NCBI GenBank assembly: GCA_903871805.1
Contig: CAIQIE010000236.1
Location: 1-32,468, forward strand
From: an uncultured Planctomycetaceae bacterium
GTDB lineage: Bacteria > Planctomycetota > Planctomycetia > Planctomycetales > Planctomycetaceae
DNA length: 32,468 nucleotides
Reading direction: 5' to 3'
The position numbers and the translations under genes were made by a program. Each line of letters begins with the position of its first letter. The first letter of the stretch is position 1. The notes beneath the pieces were generated by a model. The model ran no database searches. It was not told where the DNA came from and saw only the letters and a list, made by a program, of their open reading frames with translations. Below are positions 17,371-25,767 of the stretch, piece by piece.

Positions 17371-17754
17371 GATGCTGACAAAGATCCATGCCCAGCCCCA
17401 TCCTAATCAATACCTTAGCACAGGCATTCACCAAATTCCTGCCCGTGCTGACGGCCGTCACAGCGGCTGTGTTTTGATCCCACAAAACATCTGGTCCTGG
17501 CAAAGACCCGTCAAACCCCACAATTACCCGGCATCGTTAAACGTGCCGGGTTTCTTTTTGTGTTGGTCTGCATGGGTACGGCGAGCCGCTTCCGTCCATT
17601 CCACGAATTCCAAAATCCACCAGCACTCAACACGCCGGAACATTCCTGCGTTTCCGGTTAGACTCTCTGCGGGTCCGCAACGCCATCTTCCCGACAGCGC
17701 TGAAGTGGGTACCTGTTTCTGCTCCACCTCACACACGAATTAAAGAACTGAACT
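17371..17754. other. Gap between the repeat-protein gene and larC
   Basis: 384 bases. It holds the terminator at 17526-17559 and, beyond it, about 195 bases that must contain the larC promoter. I see no recognisable gene or riboswitch motif, although a metal-responsive leader cannot be excluded by eye. Confidence 0.5.
17526..17559 (+). terminator. Rho-independent terminator downstream of the repeat-protein gene
   Basis: ACCCGGCA pairs with TGCCGGGT (8 bp) around a 10-base loop that can itself pair (CGTT/AACG). The run TTCTTTTT follows. It lies between the repeat-protein gene and larC. Confidence 0.8.
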
Positions 17755-19248
17755 ATGCGAACAGCCTGGCTGGAATGTGCAACCGGTATCAGTGGTGACA
17801 TGACACTCGCAGCCCTGATCGATGCCGGGGCCAACCCCGAAACCGTGCGAGCGGCCATTCATTCACTCGGACTGCCAGACGTGCGATTGCGCATCGAAAC
17901 GGTCGTCAAAGGCGGTTTCCGTTCGCTACAGGTCATGGTTGACCACCCGGAACAGCATGCCCATCGCCACTTCTCTGATATCAAGCAACTGGTCGCCAAC
18001 GCCTCGGCGATGACAGCCCCCCAAAAAGACCTCGCATTACGCATGTTCCTCGCGATCGCCGAAGCCGAAGCCCGCGTACATGGTTCCACCGTCGACAAAA
18101 TTCACTTTCACGAAGTCGGTGCTGTCGATTCCATTGTGGATATCGTGGGAGTCGCCGTGGCGTTCGAACTGCTGAAGATCGAACGTGTTGTCTGCAATGC
18201 TGTGCCGCCCGGTCGGGGATTTGTCCGTATCGACCATGGCATCTGCCCGATCCCAGCCCCCGGAACCGCAGAAATCCTCAAAGGCATTCCACTCGCCAGC
18301 GTCCCGATCAATGCAGAACTCACCACCCCCACCGGCGCAGCCATCGTCAAATCGCTGGCACATTCCTTTGGCCCCCTGCCCGCGATGACGATTGAGTCCA
18401 TTGGCAGCGGATGCGGCACCATGGATTTACCAGAACGCGCCAATGTACTCCGAATCTTCATCGGGCAAAGTATTTCTCATGGAGATACCGAACTCATCAC
18501 GCTGCTTGAAACAAATCTCGATGACGTCTCAGGAGAAACCGTCGGCTACGTCCGCGAACGACTGATGACCGCTGGGGCTCTGGATGTCTTCGTAACTCCT
18601 ATCCAGATGAAAAAAGATCGCCCCGCCGTAATCCTCAGCACCCTCGCGCGACCCGCACAAACGCAGGCTTTGGAACACATCCTCTTCAACGAAACCGCGA
18701 CCCTCGGGATTCGCAGAACCATCCTTGAACGTGTCATTCGGCAGCGGGAGACCGTTTTTGTTGAAACTCCATGGGGACGAGTTCAGGGGAAAAAAGCCTG
18801 GCGAACTGGCTACGCGGAATCCTTCGCTCCAGAGTTTGAACAGTGCGCGGCAATTGCCCGGGCCCATCAGATTCCGCTGCGAGATGTCTACCTTGCAGCA
18901 GAATCCGCGTTCGCCATGAATTCTCGCACCAGCCAGGATTCTGGTAACCAAAGCCATAGCCACGACCATAGCCACGACCATAGCCACGATCACAGTCACG
19001 ACCACAGCCACGACCACAGCCACGACCACAGCCACGACCACAGTCACGACCACAGTCACGATCACAGTCACGACCACAGCCACGATCACAGTCACGACCA
19101 CAGCCACGATCACAGTCACGATCACAGTCACGATCACAGTCACGATCACAGTCACGATCACAGTCACGACCACAGTCACGACCACAGCCACGACCACAGC
19201 CACGATCACAGTCACGACCACAGCCACGATCAGCATCGGCCGCACTAA
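17755..19248 (+). CDS. larC: Nickel-insertion protein LarC with C-terminal (SHDH)n tail
   Basis: 497 residues. LarC (pyridinium-3,5-bisthiocarboxylic acid mononucleotide nickel chelatase, EC 4.99.1.12) inserts Ni into the nickel-pincer cofactor of lactate racemase-type enzymes. The N-terminal part has WLECATGISGDMTLAAL (5-21), the short His cluster HPEQHAHRHFSDI, and KIHFHEVGAVDSIVDIVG. The C-terminal part has LLETNLDDVSGETVGYV and ALDVFVTPIQMKKDRPAV. Both halves are one frame, without the larC1/larC2 programmed frameshift of Lactobacillus. From residue 402 the protein runs into 22 SHDH units plus SHD, then QHRPH. That tail is far longer than usual and should bind many metal ions. No larA, larB or larE is in the window. 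Confidence 0.92.
   Translation: MRTAWLECATGISGDMTLAALIDAGANPETVRAAIHSLGLPDVRLRIETVVKGGFRSLQVMVDHPEQHAHRHFSDIKQLVANASAMTAPQKDLALRMFLAIAEAEARVHGSTVDKIHFHEVGAVDSIVDIVGVAVAFELLKIERVVCNAVPPGRGFVRIDHGICPIPAPGTAEILKGIPLASVPINAELTTPTGAAIVKSLAHSFGPLPAMTIESIGSGCGTMDLPERANVLRIFIGQSISHGDTELITLLETNLDDVSGETVGYVRERLMTAGALDVFVTPIQMKKDRPAVILSTLARPAQTQALEHILFNETATLGIRRTILERVIRQRETVFVETPWGRVQGKKAWRTGYAESFAPEFEQCAAIARAHQIPLRDVYLAAESAFAMNSRTSQDSGNQSHSHDHSHDHSHDHSHDHSHDHSHDHSHDHSHDHSHDHSHDHSHDHSHDHSHDHSHDHSHDHSHDHSHDHSHDHSHDHSHDHSHDHSHDHSHDQHRPH
18958..19230 (+). repeat. 12-bp tandem array, 22.75 copies, encoding Ser-His-Asp-His
   Basis: The unit is AGY CAC GAY CAY. Every difference between units is a synonymous C/T change: AGC 11 and AGT 12 times, GAC 13 and GAT 10 times, the last His CAT only in the first two units. 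All frames on both strands stay open through it, giving artefact frames of Val/Ile-rich or Cys/Arg/Asp-rich peptide on the minus strand. Copy-number changes keep the frame. Confidence 0.97.
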
Positions 19249-19398
19249 CGATGGGCGATGGGTTGACAATTTCCGGCGTGGCGGGCACCGGACGCAGTTC
19301 ACTCCCGGGTTCCTCAACTTTCGGGATCATTTTCACCGCACACGCTCCTAATCCGTCGCACGGAACGGGGGCGTTTTTCCTGAATCAGGATTTTCGAG

Positions 19399-19746
19399 AT
19401 GCATGTTCTCCTGGTCACCACAGACCTGATGTTGATCAGCTCAGTGGGTGGAGCTGCGCAAATGGCAGGGCATAGTTTTCAGTGTGACACGCGTACGGAC
19501 GTCATTCGCGACCGACTCAGCGATGATCAGACGCTGCTGTGCGTGGACTTGTCCGCCGTCCCCGCGGGACCATCGGAACTGGCCTCGCTGTCATCACCTC
19601 GTGTCCTGCAAAACGCCATTGCCTTTGGTCCGCATGTGCACACCGCAAGGCTTGAGGCCGCTTCGTCCGCCGGATTTGGGCAGGTGCTTTCCCGAGGCCA
19701 GTTTGTGTCCCGGCTGAACCAACTGTTGGCTGGAAAACCATCCTGA
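19399..19746 (+). CDS. Small receiver-like (CheY-fold) protein without phospho-relay set
   Basis: 115 residues with alternating strands and helices in receiver order: VLLVTTD (3-9), LLCVDLSAVP (46-55, Asp50 in the phospho-acceptor area), NAIAFGPHVH (72-81), AGFGQVLSRGQF (91-102) and a last helix RLNQLLAG. True receivers have an acidic pair after strand 1, Thr/Ser after strand 4 and Lys after strand 5. Here there is only one Asp after strand 1, Gly-Pro after strand 4 and no Lys, so phosphorylation like CheY is unlikely. No DNA-binding domain is attached and no histidine kinase is near. It begins 150 bases after larC, so shared transcription is possible. The family assignment is a fold guess. 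Confidence 0.65.
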   Translation: MHVLLVTTDLMLISSVGGAAQMAGHSFQCDTRTDVIRDRLSDDQTLLCVDLSAVPAGPSELASLSSPRVLQNAIAFGPHVHTARLEAASSAGFGQVLSRGQFVSRLNQLLAGKPS

Positions 19747-20391
19747 AAAGCCTGAACATCCAGCCAAATCGGGGCCTCTACGGGGGACAGTACCGGAGCG
19801 GCCTGCCCAAATGAGCGGTGGGAATTCGGTACGCCGCAACCGTTGGCTCCCACATTCAGGAATCAAGACAAGATCGTCGCAATTCCGGGATTTTCTGAAC
19901 CGCCCTGCGCCTGCCATGATGGCACTGCGTTCGTTGAGCCCCGGGGCATCGCCATCGATTTTCTCTATGGAATCCGTGTTCAAAACGCGGCAATTGGCGA
20001 GTCGCAACGCAGATGTATCGAAAAATCTATCATCCAACTATTGGCGAGAGCGAGCCACCGCCGGATAACGTTCTTTGTGATTCATGTTCCCAAGACGTGT
20101 TTGCGGTGTCGATCGCAGCGAAAAATCCCCCATCAGTACAACCGGGAAAGACACTATTCCGCCAAAAATCCTTGCAGACGGATTCTGCCGGAAGAAACGT
20201 TCATTCGGACCGTTGTAAGATTTCGTCGCCTGAAAACTTCGCGGATGGCAGCACGCAGAGAACTGTCTACAATCCATTCAGGTTCGTAGCAGATCGTCAG
20301 GGCAAGCGGTCGGCAGAATGAATTGACGATTCGCTGATAACCATGGACATCTTGTCGTGTTGAATTCGACGTATTTCAAAGGGAGGAAGTA
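19747..20391. other. 645-base gap upstream of the di-haem peroxidase gene
   Basis: Short frames on both strands (up to ~148 codons) show no domain and no good ribosome-binding site. The last ~70 bases must contain the peroxidase promoter; TTGACG at 20323 is a possible -35 but no good -10 follows. I see no RNA gene or repeat. Confidence 0.5.
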
Positions 20392-21624
20392 ATGAAAGGT
20401 TTCAGACGTCTTGCGTGTCTGGCACTTGGCCTGACGGCACTGGCCGTGTCGCCATGCCGTGCTCAGGAAACTGTGGTGCTTGGCGAAGAGGATTCACTGA
20501 CATCTGGAATCCCAGGGACAGGCCCGCTGACATTAGAGCAGGTGCAGACATGGCTGGCAGATCCGGCCAATCACGCAGAACTCAAGGTCAAGCTTCCGAT
20601 GGGTTTGAACCTCGGAGAAGCCCAGATCAAAGGGATTGACAAGAACCCGTTGACGCGTGCCGGCATTGAACTGGGGCGGCAGTTGTACTTTGACACTCGA
20701 TTGTCAAAGGACAATACGGTCAGTTGTGGGTCCTGCCATCATCATCAGGAAGGATTCTCTCGACACACAGCGACAGGCGTTGGCATTGGTGGGCAGAAGG
20801 GCGGCCGCAACTCACCGGGCAGCTACAACCGTATCCTCAGCGACCTGCAGTTCTGGGACGGCCGGGCAGCATCTTTGGAAGCACAGGCCGTGGGCCCGAT
20901 TCAGGCTCCCGGAGAAATGGGTAACACACACGCGGGGGCTGTCAGCACCTTGAAGGGGATTCCAGCCTACGTTGCGCAGTTCGAAAAGATCTTCCCAAAG
21001 GATGGCGTCACGATCGAGAACGTCGGCAAGGCAATTGCGTCCTTTGAACGGGCTCTGGTCACCGGTCCTTCGCAATACGACTGGCAGGAATCATGGCTGA
21101 AGTATGCCTCACTGGCAGAAGAAGACTTGCAGGATATTAAAGACGACGCTGAAACCAACGCAAAGTACGAAGCCGTCAAGACGATGGTGGAAGGCAATCC
21201 GATGTCGGACAGTGCGGTCCGCGGGATGAAGTTGTTCTTCAGCAAAGAATCCGGCTGCAGTAATTGCCACGTGGGCGCCAATCTGGCCGACGAGCAGTAC
21301 CACAACCTCGGGATCGGTATGGCCGCAAAGGAACCGGACCTCGGTCGGTACACGCAGACCAAAGTAGAAAAGGACAAAGGCGCTTTCAAGACGCCGACGA
21401 TTCGAAACGTGGCCCTTTCAGCTCCGTACATGCATGACGGCAGTCTTGCAACTCTTGAACAAGTTGTCGAACACTACGACAAGGGTGGCGACAGGAATAA
21501 GTGGCTGAGCGACAAAATCGTCCCACTGAAGCTGACTTCTCAGCAGAAGGTGGATCTGGTTGAGTTCATGCGTGCGTGCACGGGACCAGTCCCGCACATC
21601 TCTTCAGCCCGACTGCCAGAATGA
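20392..21624 (+). CDS. Exported di-haem cytochrome c peroxidase (CcpA/MauG family)
   Basis: 410 residues with a signal peptide (1-24, cut after PCRAQ). There are two c-type haem sites: Cys112-Gly-Ser-Cys-His116 and Cys289-Ser-Asn-Cys-His293. YMHDGSL (346-352) matches the conserved C-terminal haem region of the family, and LYFDTRLSKDNTVSC and NSPGSYNR are typical of it. Bacterial cytochrome c peroxidases reduce periplasmic H2O2 with electrons from small cytochromes; MauG relatives modify proteins instead, and the two cannot be separated here. An extra acidic helical insertion (about 235-270) lies between the haem domains. GGGAGGAAG precedes the ATG and a strong terminator follows, so it is monocistronic. 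Confidence 0.93.
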   Translation: MKGFRRLACLALGLTALAVSPCRAQETVVLGEEDSLTSGIPGTGPLTLEQVQTWLADPANHAELKVKLPMGLNLGEAQIKGIDKNPLTRAGIELGRQLYFDTRLSKDNTVSCGSCHHHQEGFSRHTATGVGIGGQKGGRNSPGSYNRILSDLQFWDGRAASLEAQAVGPIQAPGEMGNTHAGAVSTLKGIPAYVAQFEKIFPKDGVTIENVGKAIASFERALVTGPSQYDWQESWLKYASLAEEDLQDIKDDAETNAKYEAVKTMVEGNPMSDSAVRGMKLFFSKESGCSNCHVGANLADEQYHNLGIGMAAKEPDLGRYTQTKVEKDKGAFKTPTIRNVALSAPYMHDGSLATLEQVVEHYDKGGDRNKWLSDKIVPLKLTSQQKVDLVEFMRACTGPVPHISSARLPE

Positions 21625-22005
21625 TTCATTCAGAATCAATACTATGAATTGGGTTGCAGTTATGCTTCCCTGTTGAACTTTCAAAGGCCTGTTGCCACCG
21701 CAACAGGCCTTTCTTCGTTTGCCCCGCTGAAGAATAAAAAGACGTCATTCTACTTCTCCTGATGTTGCGGCAGTGTTTCTGCCTGCCGCGTATCACGAGA
21801 AGGTTCCAGCCATCGTTGTTTCTCTCGGGCGGGCCGATTGACCAACGGCCTGAATGGGTCGCGCCAGTGAGCTTCGACAAATCCTGCGATGGTTCACTTG
21901 CCCGCGTGGCTACACCACACCCGTAGGTTAGTTTATGATTCCGCATTTGCGTTTTCATAGACAATACCCATGGTGTTTCTCGACAGTTTCGCAGGTGGAC
22001 TGAGG
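21625..22005. other. Gap between the peroxidase gene and the Rpn pseudogene
   Basis: 381 bases. Apart from the terminator at 21683-21720, I see no gene or repeat. No inverted repeats or target duplications flanking the pseudogene were recognised. Confidence 0.5.
21683..21720 (+). terminator. Rho-independent terminator of the di-haem peroxidase gene
   Basis: AAAGGCCTGTTGC pairs perfectly with GCAACAGGCCTTT (13 bp) around the loop CACC, followed by CTTCGTTT, about 60 bases after the stop codon. Confidence 0.88.
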
Positions 22006-22916
22006 ATGATTCGTATTGATATCCGCCCCACGAACGATTTCGCTTTCAATAAAACCTTCGGCTCCAGGGGAAAATGCTGGCCCTCATCAGCCTGCTCAAC
22101 GCGATTCTGAACCTGTTTGCTCCTATCGTGGAGGTGACAATCCAGAATCCGTTCAACCCGCAGGATTTTCAGGATGACAAACTGTCCGTTCTCGATATTC
22201 GCGCCGTTGACCAGCACGGTGTGATCTATGACATCGAGATGCAGTTGTCGGCCAGTCCCGGCCTGACTAAACGCCTCGCTTTCTACGGATGCGAAGCCTA
22301 TGAGGGGCAGTTACGGGCCGGGGACGAATACCATGGGCTCAAGCCGATGTACTCAATTTGCCTGCTCGACGGAAGGCTCTGAGAGGAATCCACAAAGGTG
22401 CATCATGCCTTTCCCCTGATAGATCGTGAGACTGGGCGTTGCCTCGCAGACACTTTGGAATAGTTGGGAGGGTACAATTCGAAGGAGAGCGATCTGAGCA
22501 CAGCCAGTACGCTGGAGCGATGGTTGTTTTGGCTGCTGCATGACCACGAATACGACGAGGAGTCGCTGAAACGACTCTTTCCGGACCCTGACTTCTGGCA
22601 GGCGACAGACACCATCGCACGGATTGCCAGGATTATTGAGGACAAAACCATGTACGACACACGATAAAAATCGCTTCGCGATCAGCAGTGGCTGCTGAAT
22701 TCCGCACGGGAAGAGGGCGAGATCAGAGGCGAGATCAACATCATTCAAACCTTGCAGGAAATCTTTGGTGTCCCGGCCAGCGATGAAATCAGTTTGCGCA
22801 GCCAGGCTCCTGAGCAACTGCGATTGATAACCGCGGAACTTCGCGGCCGCATCCAGAATCGTCCGTCTGTCCCGGCAGCGGATGCGTCAGCAAAAGGGGA
22901 CGGGCAGCAGCAGTAA
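22006..22916 (+). pseudogene. Decayed Rpn/PD-(D/E)XK nuclease family transposase gene
   Basis: The reading starts at ATG 22006 (MIRIDIRPTNDFAFNKTFGS), the usual opening of PF12784/Rpn proteins. It shifts frame within GGGGAAAA at about 22067-22074, continues as LISLLNAILNLFAPIVEV, then the nuclease core SVLDIRAVDQHGVIYDIEMQ (Asp and Glu-x-Gln), and LKPMYSICLLDG. In-frame stops follow at 22380 (TGA), 22461 (TAG, with a small deletion of the expected IHLLE segment) and 22665 (TAA, where family members have Glu). Between them family sequence is still readable (STLERWLFWLLHDHEYDEE, ARIARIIEDKTMYD, REEGEIRGEIN). Intact members are RecA-independent recombination-promoting nucleases. One shift plus three stops make this copy dead. 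Confidence 0.9.
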
Positions 22917-23396
22917 CTGGCGTGGTATGAGTCACAAGGGGCACGGGAACCTGCATTGTGCCGTGGTCGCCTGCCCATTGTGACGCTGAATCAGACGCGT
23001 CGCGGATGACTCGGCTAATTCCATCAAAGTCGCTGCCGGTCGTTGTTTTCTCACTGTGGAAAATAGCGGCGCGGCCGTCATTGCAGTCTACTGCGGCAGC
23101 AACGTGGCGATCGAGGCCGCGGGAAAGATCACTGTCGCTGGAACCGTCACTTCTTCCCAGACGCACGGCTATCGAGTCTTTTTCCGCCCAGAGCTCAGTC
23201 TGTCAATCTTCACGCGGGGAAGAATATCAACCAAAGAGCCGGGTGAGGGAGATCTGCCAGACCGGTTCGGAGGGAGAGGATCGAGGATCAATCCGTCGTC
23301 CCGGGACCCGTGGGGCGCAACGTAACCGTCATTTCCGCGCACATACGATTCTGCGGGAACGAATAAGAGCCCCACCACCCGAGTTGAGTTTCGCAA
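22917..23396. other. Gap after the Rpn pseudogene
   Basis: 480 bases with no recognisable gene; the short frames present show no domain. It could be further decayed material, but nothing is readable. Confidence 0.5.
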
Positions 23397-25610
23397 TTAC
23401 TTCAATCGCTGCTCCAGCCACTGATACGCCCGCTCCCGAGTCTCGTCCGGAAAGTCGTGTGCACAGTCCGGGTATTCCGTGGTCAACTGGGTGTCCGCAA
23501 CGCCATAGACACGGTAGATCTTTGCCACCTCTTCGATCACTTTGAGAACTCCGGCATGCTCAAAGTTGTTATCGTTCACCGGGGCCGAAACAAAGATGGC
23601 CCGTGGTGCAATCGCCGCCAGAACCTCCTGAAAGTCAAAAGGTACTTCGTCCGCATTGTTTCCGTAGACATCACGAATCCGCGGCATGTAGCGGTCACTG
23701 GTCCAGCCAGCCAGTGCTCCTTTGTAGTAATCATGAAACCCGGTGAAACCACAACTTGTCACCACGGCCTTCAGTCGCTGATCAAAGGCTGCAGTAAACA
23801 GGGTATTGTGGCCTCCCAGAGAATGTCCGATGCAGCCGATGCGGTCCGGATGAACCTGCGGAAGACTCTGCAGCAGGTCGACGGCTCTGAGATTATTCCA
23901 GATGGCCTTCATCGTCCCACTGGCATAATGATTGCCCTGCGTCTTAAAGTCCCAGGGATAGTCACCGAAGGATGGATAGTCCGGAACCAGGCACACAAAG
24001 CCCCGCATCGCCAGTTCATGGGCGTAATGCAGATTCTTCAGCCCACCGGCCCCGATGGGTTCTCCTTTGCCAATCCCCGTCGTCTGATGCAGGCATAGCA
24101 TTGCAGCACGAGGGGCGACATCGGGGCCAGGTAACAATAGCCATGCCGGAACCCGATCTCCGGGTTCTGGTGCAAACGAAATCCTCTGGCGCACGTAGCC
24201 ATTCACAGTCTCGCTGGAATGAATCTGAACGTCCAGCGGACAGCGACGATCCGCATCCGGCAACTCACCCATCGCCAGACTCATTCCCCGCAGAATGTGC
24301 TCACGCCGAAGTCCGGCATCAAACGGCGTCTGAATCGGTCGAACTTCACCATTCTGTCGAACGCTGCCGAGGTCCGTATGGACATAGGTCCCGGACTCAA
24401 TCACCATTTCTTCAATCGCCGGCACTGCCTCTGCTGACCGCATACTAAGGAATGATTCCGGCCCTGTGACCCTACGATTTTCAAGCACATACAGACCGCT
24501 CTGATCTGCACAGATCAAATCGATGTCGCCATCACCGTCCGGATCTGCTGCCTTCGGATCAACTCCAAATCCCACGACCGGGTTCAGGCTGATCAGACGA
24601 CGACGCCACGATCGCCCGGCGGGAACAAATTCCAGGGAAACCACCGTCAGTGGATTGCCTTCCCCGACATCTTTTCCCTCGTGTGCCATGAAACGACTGC
24701 CGGTGACAAGTTCCTGACGGCCATTTCCGTCGAGGTCCACCCACAGGGGACTGTGATTCTGGCCGGCACGCGTGTCAATCGCATGTCTTATCCAGCTGCG
24801 TGACGTTTGCCCCACGACCGGAACCTGTTCCATCCAATAAACTCCAACTTGATGGCCGCGCCCCCAGACAATGTCGCGGTCACCATCCATGTCCACGTCG
24901 ACAACCAGAATCGGCACCGAAGCATCCTGCCCAAGCGAAAACTCGGGATGAAACGTCCACCGACCATTCTCGCGATCATCCGGAGCTTCCGCCCAGCCTG
25001 TCGGACCGACCACGTCGCTGCGTCCATCTCCGTTGACATCACCAAATCCAAGGCCATGCCCGGCAAGTTCCGCGGGCAGTGGATGTCGGTGCCATACTGG
25101 ATGACTGCCCGACTTCAGGCTCCACCATGAGGCGAAGGTAGTACCATTGGGAAGAATATCCGGAACACCATCGGCATTCACATCAGCCAGCCGCCCCGTC
25201 TCCATCGCCCCCGGCGTGTCGATCACATGCCTCGACCACTCTGCTTCCGGATTTTCCGGCGTGCCCGGATTTTGGCTCCAGTACAGAGACTGACTACGAT
25301 AGTTGGCGCTGACGATGTCCAGGAAGCCGTCCTGATTCACGTCCAGGACCAGATTAGAATAATCGTCCTGGCGTCCGCGAATGACTTCCACGCTGCGCAC
25401 ATGGTGCCGAACCCAGGTCGGTGCCTCATACCAGAAATTTCCGCTGACAATATCCGAACGTCCGTCGCGATTGACGTCTATCAGGCAACAGGCACTGTTG
25501 CGATTCTGCGCGTCAATCGTGTGCCGCAGAAACTGGATCCGCTCATCTGCACAAACAAGCTGAAAACACAGTAGAAGCAGGACACATCCTGACACAGGAA
25601 CAGACCTCAT
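23397..25610 (-). CDS. Exported FG-GAP/VCBS propeller fused to an alpha/beta hydrolase
   Basis: About 737 residues from ATG 25610, chosen because GGAGAG lies 5 bases upstream and the signal peptide (SVPVSGCVLLLLCFQLVCA) starts there; an ATG 14 codons upstream is less likely. Residues ~25-375 hold about seven FG-GAP/VCBS-type blades, marked by D-x-N/D-x-D-G-x-x-D motifs such as DVNRDGRSDIV, DVNQDGFLDIV and DPDGDGDIDLI, which bind calcium. The C-terminal ~300 residues are a dienelactone hydrolase/acetyl-esterase-like domain: MLCLHQTTGIGKGEP, GHSLGGHN (nucleophile Ser about 597), an acid near SAPVNDNNFEH, and CAHDFP (His about 718). It should act outside the cytoplasm on an ester; the propeller may bind substrate or partner. 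Confidence 0.88.
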   Translation of the reverse strand: MRSVPVSGCVLLLLCFQLVCADERIQFLRHTIDAQNRNSACCLIDVNRDGRSDIVSGNFWYEAPTWVRHHVRSVEVIRGRQDDYSNLVLDVNQDGFLDIVSANYRSQSLYWSQNPGTPENPEAEWSRHVIDTPGAMETGRLADVNADGVPDILPNGTTFASWWSLKSGSHPVWHRHPLPAELAGHGLGFGDVNGDGRSDVVGPTGWAEAPDDRENGRWTFHPEFSLGQDASVPILVVDVDMDGDRDIVWGRGHQVGVYWMEQVPVVGQTSRSWIRHAIDTRAGQNHSPLWVDLDGNGRQELVTGSRFMAHEGKDVGEGNPLTVVSLEFVPAGRSWRRRLISLNPVVGFGVDPKAADPDGDGDIDLICADQSGLYVLENRRVTGPESFLSMRSAEAVPAIEEMVIESGTYVHTDLGSVRQNGEVRPIQTPFDAGLRREHILRGMSLAMGELPDADRRCPLDVQIHSSETVNGYVRQRISFAPEPGDRVPAWLLLPGPDVAPRAAMLCLHQTTGIGKGEPIGAGGLKNLHYAHELAMRGFVCLVPDYPSFGDYPWDFKTQGNHYASGTMKAIWNNLRAVDLLQSLPQVHPDRIGCIGHSLGGHNTLFTAAFDQRLKAVVTSCGFTGFHDYYKGALAGWTSDRYMPRIRDVYGNNADEVPFDFQEVLAAIAPRAIFVSAPVNDNNFEHAGVLKVIEEVAKIYRVYGVADTQLTTEYPDCAHDFPDETRERAYQWLEQRLK

Positions 25611-25767
25611 GGACACTCTCCGATGTCTTGCTGAAGGAACAGGCACAGACAAACAGAGTAGTTCTGACAGCGGTCATTCACAAATCAGGCTGGCGGAATT
25701 TCTGAACGAGCTGACGGCTTGTCCCGGCAAAACGACCTGATGCCTCGCCAACGTGACACCTGCCGGT

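Noticed and set aside
18952-19230. Possible CRISPR-like array
   Set aside because: A 12-bp unit with no spacers, in frame within larC; it is a coding tandem repeat.
18529-19336. Two long minus-strand frames (262 and 200 codons) with Val/Ile-rich and Cys/Arg/Asp-rich repeats
   Set aside because: They are reverse-strand readings of the larC SHDH array; a stop-free 12-bp repeat keeps all frames open.
19594-20289. Overlapping frames of up to ~148 codons on both strands before the peroxidase gene
   Set aside because: No domain, no start signal, basic or Cys-rich composition typical of chance frames.
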